This document shows positions 5,896-6,872 of a stretch of DNA of 6,872 nucleotides, piece after piece. Numbering within the stretch: the stretch's first letter is position 1; each line of letters starts with the position of its first letter. A model generated the notes under the pieces. It searched no databases. It was not told where the DNA came from and was given only the letters and a program-made list of their open reading frames with translations. The translations under genes were made by a program, and so were the position numbers. Origin of the DNA: Deltaproteobacteria bacterium (GTDB lineage: Bacteria > Bdellovibrionota > UBA1018); NCBI GenBank assembly GCA_013286765.1, contig JABDFB010000103.1:1-6872 (forward strand), written 5' to 3'.

Positions 5896-6872
5896 AGCAG
5901 TTGTAATCGGCAAACCCATTTCTCACTCGCTTTCCCCAGCAATCTTTTCATTTGTTGCGAGAAAGCTGGGAGTGACCGGTCTTCAATATAATGCAGAGGA
6001 AGTAGATGCCATCGAACTCCCGCATTTCGTTGATGAAGTTCGGAATAATCCAGTGTTTGTTGGGATGAATGTCACCATACCGCATAAAGAGTTTATTATA
6101 GCTATGCTAGACAGCATCAGCCCGGAGGCGGCAGCTATTGGTGCTGTAAACGTTGTCCAAAAGAAAGATTCCACTCTTATCGGTCATAATACTGACGTTT
6201 ATGGCATTTTAAGAACTTTTGAGCAAAATGCACTTGCTATCGAAGGGTGTCGAGTTTTCCTATTTGGCGCAGGAGGAGCTGCACGTGCCGTAGCTTATGC
6301 ACTCGGTCTACGAAAGGCAAAGCTCGTTGAATTTTATAACACTAATATTCAGCGGGCACAGAGTTTAGCCGATAAAATGGCATCAATTTTTCCAGAAACG
6401 AAGTTTCGAGTTATTTCGTCTATTAGTGAGTGTGATTTGTCGCAAGAAATTGAGCTCCTAATTAACACAACTCCGCTCGGAATGATGGGTAAACCAGTTA
6501 CGCAAGATGGAATAGGAGCTACGGACTATTTTTCACGGATCTTTAATAGCTCAACCGGTTTATCCTTTTCCAAGACGGCGGTAGCATTCGACCTAATTTA
6601 CCGACCCGAGCAAACGCCATTTCTTCGATTAGCGCAAAAAAATGGTCTACGAGCCGTGGGTGGACTAACCATGTTTGTAGAACAGGCATTGCAGACGTGG
6701 AGAATTTGGTTCGGTTCAAGTTCTCAAGTAGATCAGGTCAGTTCTCATCTAACAGAATATCTGCGACATCGGCCGATTTTTCTAACTGGGTTCATGGGCG
6801 CCGGAAAGTCGACTGTAGGACAACTTTTGGCTAAAAATCTTGGTTGGAATTTCCTGGACATGGATTCACTGA
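5888..6872 (+). CDS. aroE-aroK: Shikimate dehydrogenase-shikimate kinase fusion (C-terminus beyond window)
   Basis: A single open frame of 328 codons reaches the right edge without a stop. Residues 1-275 form shikimate dehydrogenase, which reduces 3-dehydroshikimate to shikimate: SHSLSP at 12-17 (Ser14, Ser16 bind shikimate), NVTIPHK at 61-67 with catalytic Lys67, Asn88, NTD at 101-103 with Asp103, a GAGGAA nucleotide loop at 127-132, NTTPLGM at 193-199, D-L-I-Y-R-P at 235-240 and GG-x-x-M at 258-262. The usual NRT motif for the NADP phosphate reads NTN at 151-153, although Arg156 is present. A linker of about 20 residues follows, then shikimate kinase from about 296: Walker A GFMGAGKST at 301-309 and LDMD at 323-326, Asp326 matching the shikimate-binding Asp. 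The kinase phosphorylates shikimate, supplying the substrate of the aroA enzyme just upstream. Both domain calls are firm; what lies beyond the edge is unknown. Confidence 0.92.
   Translation, partial: MNKAVVIGKPISHSLSPAIFSFVARKLGVTGLQYNAEEVDAIELPHFVDEVRNNPVFVGMNVTIPHKEFIIAMLDSISPEAAAIGAVNVVQKKDSTLIGHNTDVYGILRTFEQNALAIEGCRVFLFGAGGAARAVAYALGLRKAKLVEFYNTNIQRAQSLADKMASIFPETKFRVISSISECDLSQEIELLINTTPLGMMGKPVTQDGIGATDYFSRIFNSSTGLSFSKTAVAFDLIYRPEQTPFLRLAQKNGLRAVGGLTMFVEQALQTWRIWFGSSSQVDQVSSHLTEYLRHRPIFLTGFMGAGKSTVGQLLAKNLGWNFLDMDSL

Noticed and set aside
4776..5951. Short ORFs on either strand across aroA
   Set aside because: They are shadows of the clearly identified aroA and aroE frames.
5983..6174. 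63-codon minus-strand ORF
   Set aside because: It lies opposite the shikimate-binding and catalytic part of aroE, whose motifs are intact.

Overview
The window holds parts of three transcription units: a leftward unit of unrecognised secreted proteins plus a membrane acyltransferase (1-3512), a short rightward redox gene (3770-4222), and a rightward shikimate-pathway operon that runs off the right edge (4326-6872). Cleavable signal peptides, sigma70-like promoters, Shine-Dalgarno sites and moderate-to-low GC with AT-rich intergenic gaps point to a bacterial chromosome, probably Gram-negative. I cannot name the lineage from the sequence. There is no transposase, integrase, phage gene, tRNA, rRNA or CRISPR array.

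Left part, minus strand. A DUF1624/HGSNAT-type multipass membrane acyltransferase (2280-3512) is followed, with a 4-nt ATGA overlap, by a 538-residue exported, largely helical protein that I do not recognise (667-2283). After a 143-nt AT-rich gap comes the N-terminal 174 residues of a second exported protein (1-523), cut by the window edge. The two exported proteins share a layout: signal peptide, a Pro-rich segment with a C-x(0,1)-PPG motif, then a helical region opening with L-x-RTL-x-x-L-x-x-D. They may be diverged paralogues. An 11-nt motif (GACACGGGYAT on the minus strand) recurs upstream of the acyltransferase and of the partial gene.

Middle. Position 3513-3769 is a divergent promoter region. 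It leads rightward into a stand-alone GAF-domain protein that matches free methionine-(R)-sulfoxide reductase (msrC, 3770-4222). That gene ends at a perfect 14-bp hairpin.

Right part, plus strand. A near-consensus promoter (4326-4354) starts a long leader of about 250 nt with an 11-bp imperfect stem. The leader carries a 21-codon ORF with two Trp codons, whose TGA overlaps the likely aroA start as ATGA. aroA (EPSP synthase, 428 aa from 4609) overlaps by 8 nt a gene encoding shikimate dehydrogenase fused in frame to shikimate kinase (aroE-aroK, 5888 to the edge). Shikimate dehydrogenase, shikimate kinase and EPSP synthase catalyse three consecutive steps from 3-dehydroshikimate to EPSP, so this operon carries that run of reactions on two polypeptides.

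The most notable items are the AroE-AroK fusion, the Trp-containing leader ORF coupled to aroA, the pair of unrecognised exported proteins next to the acyltransferase, and the shared upstream motif. I see no clear evidence of a defence system or other wholly new machinery.
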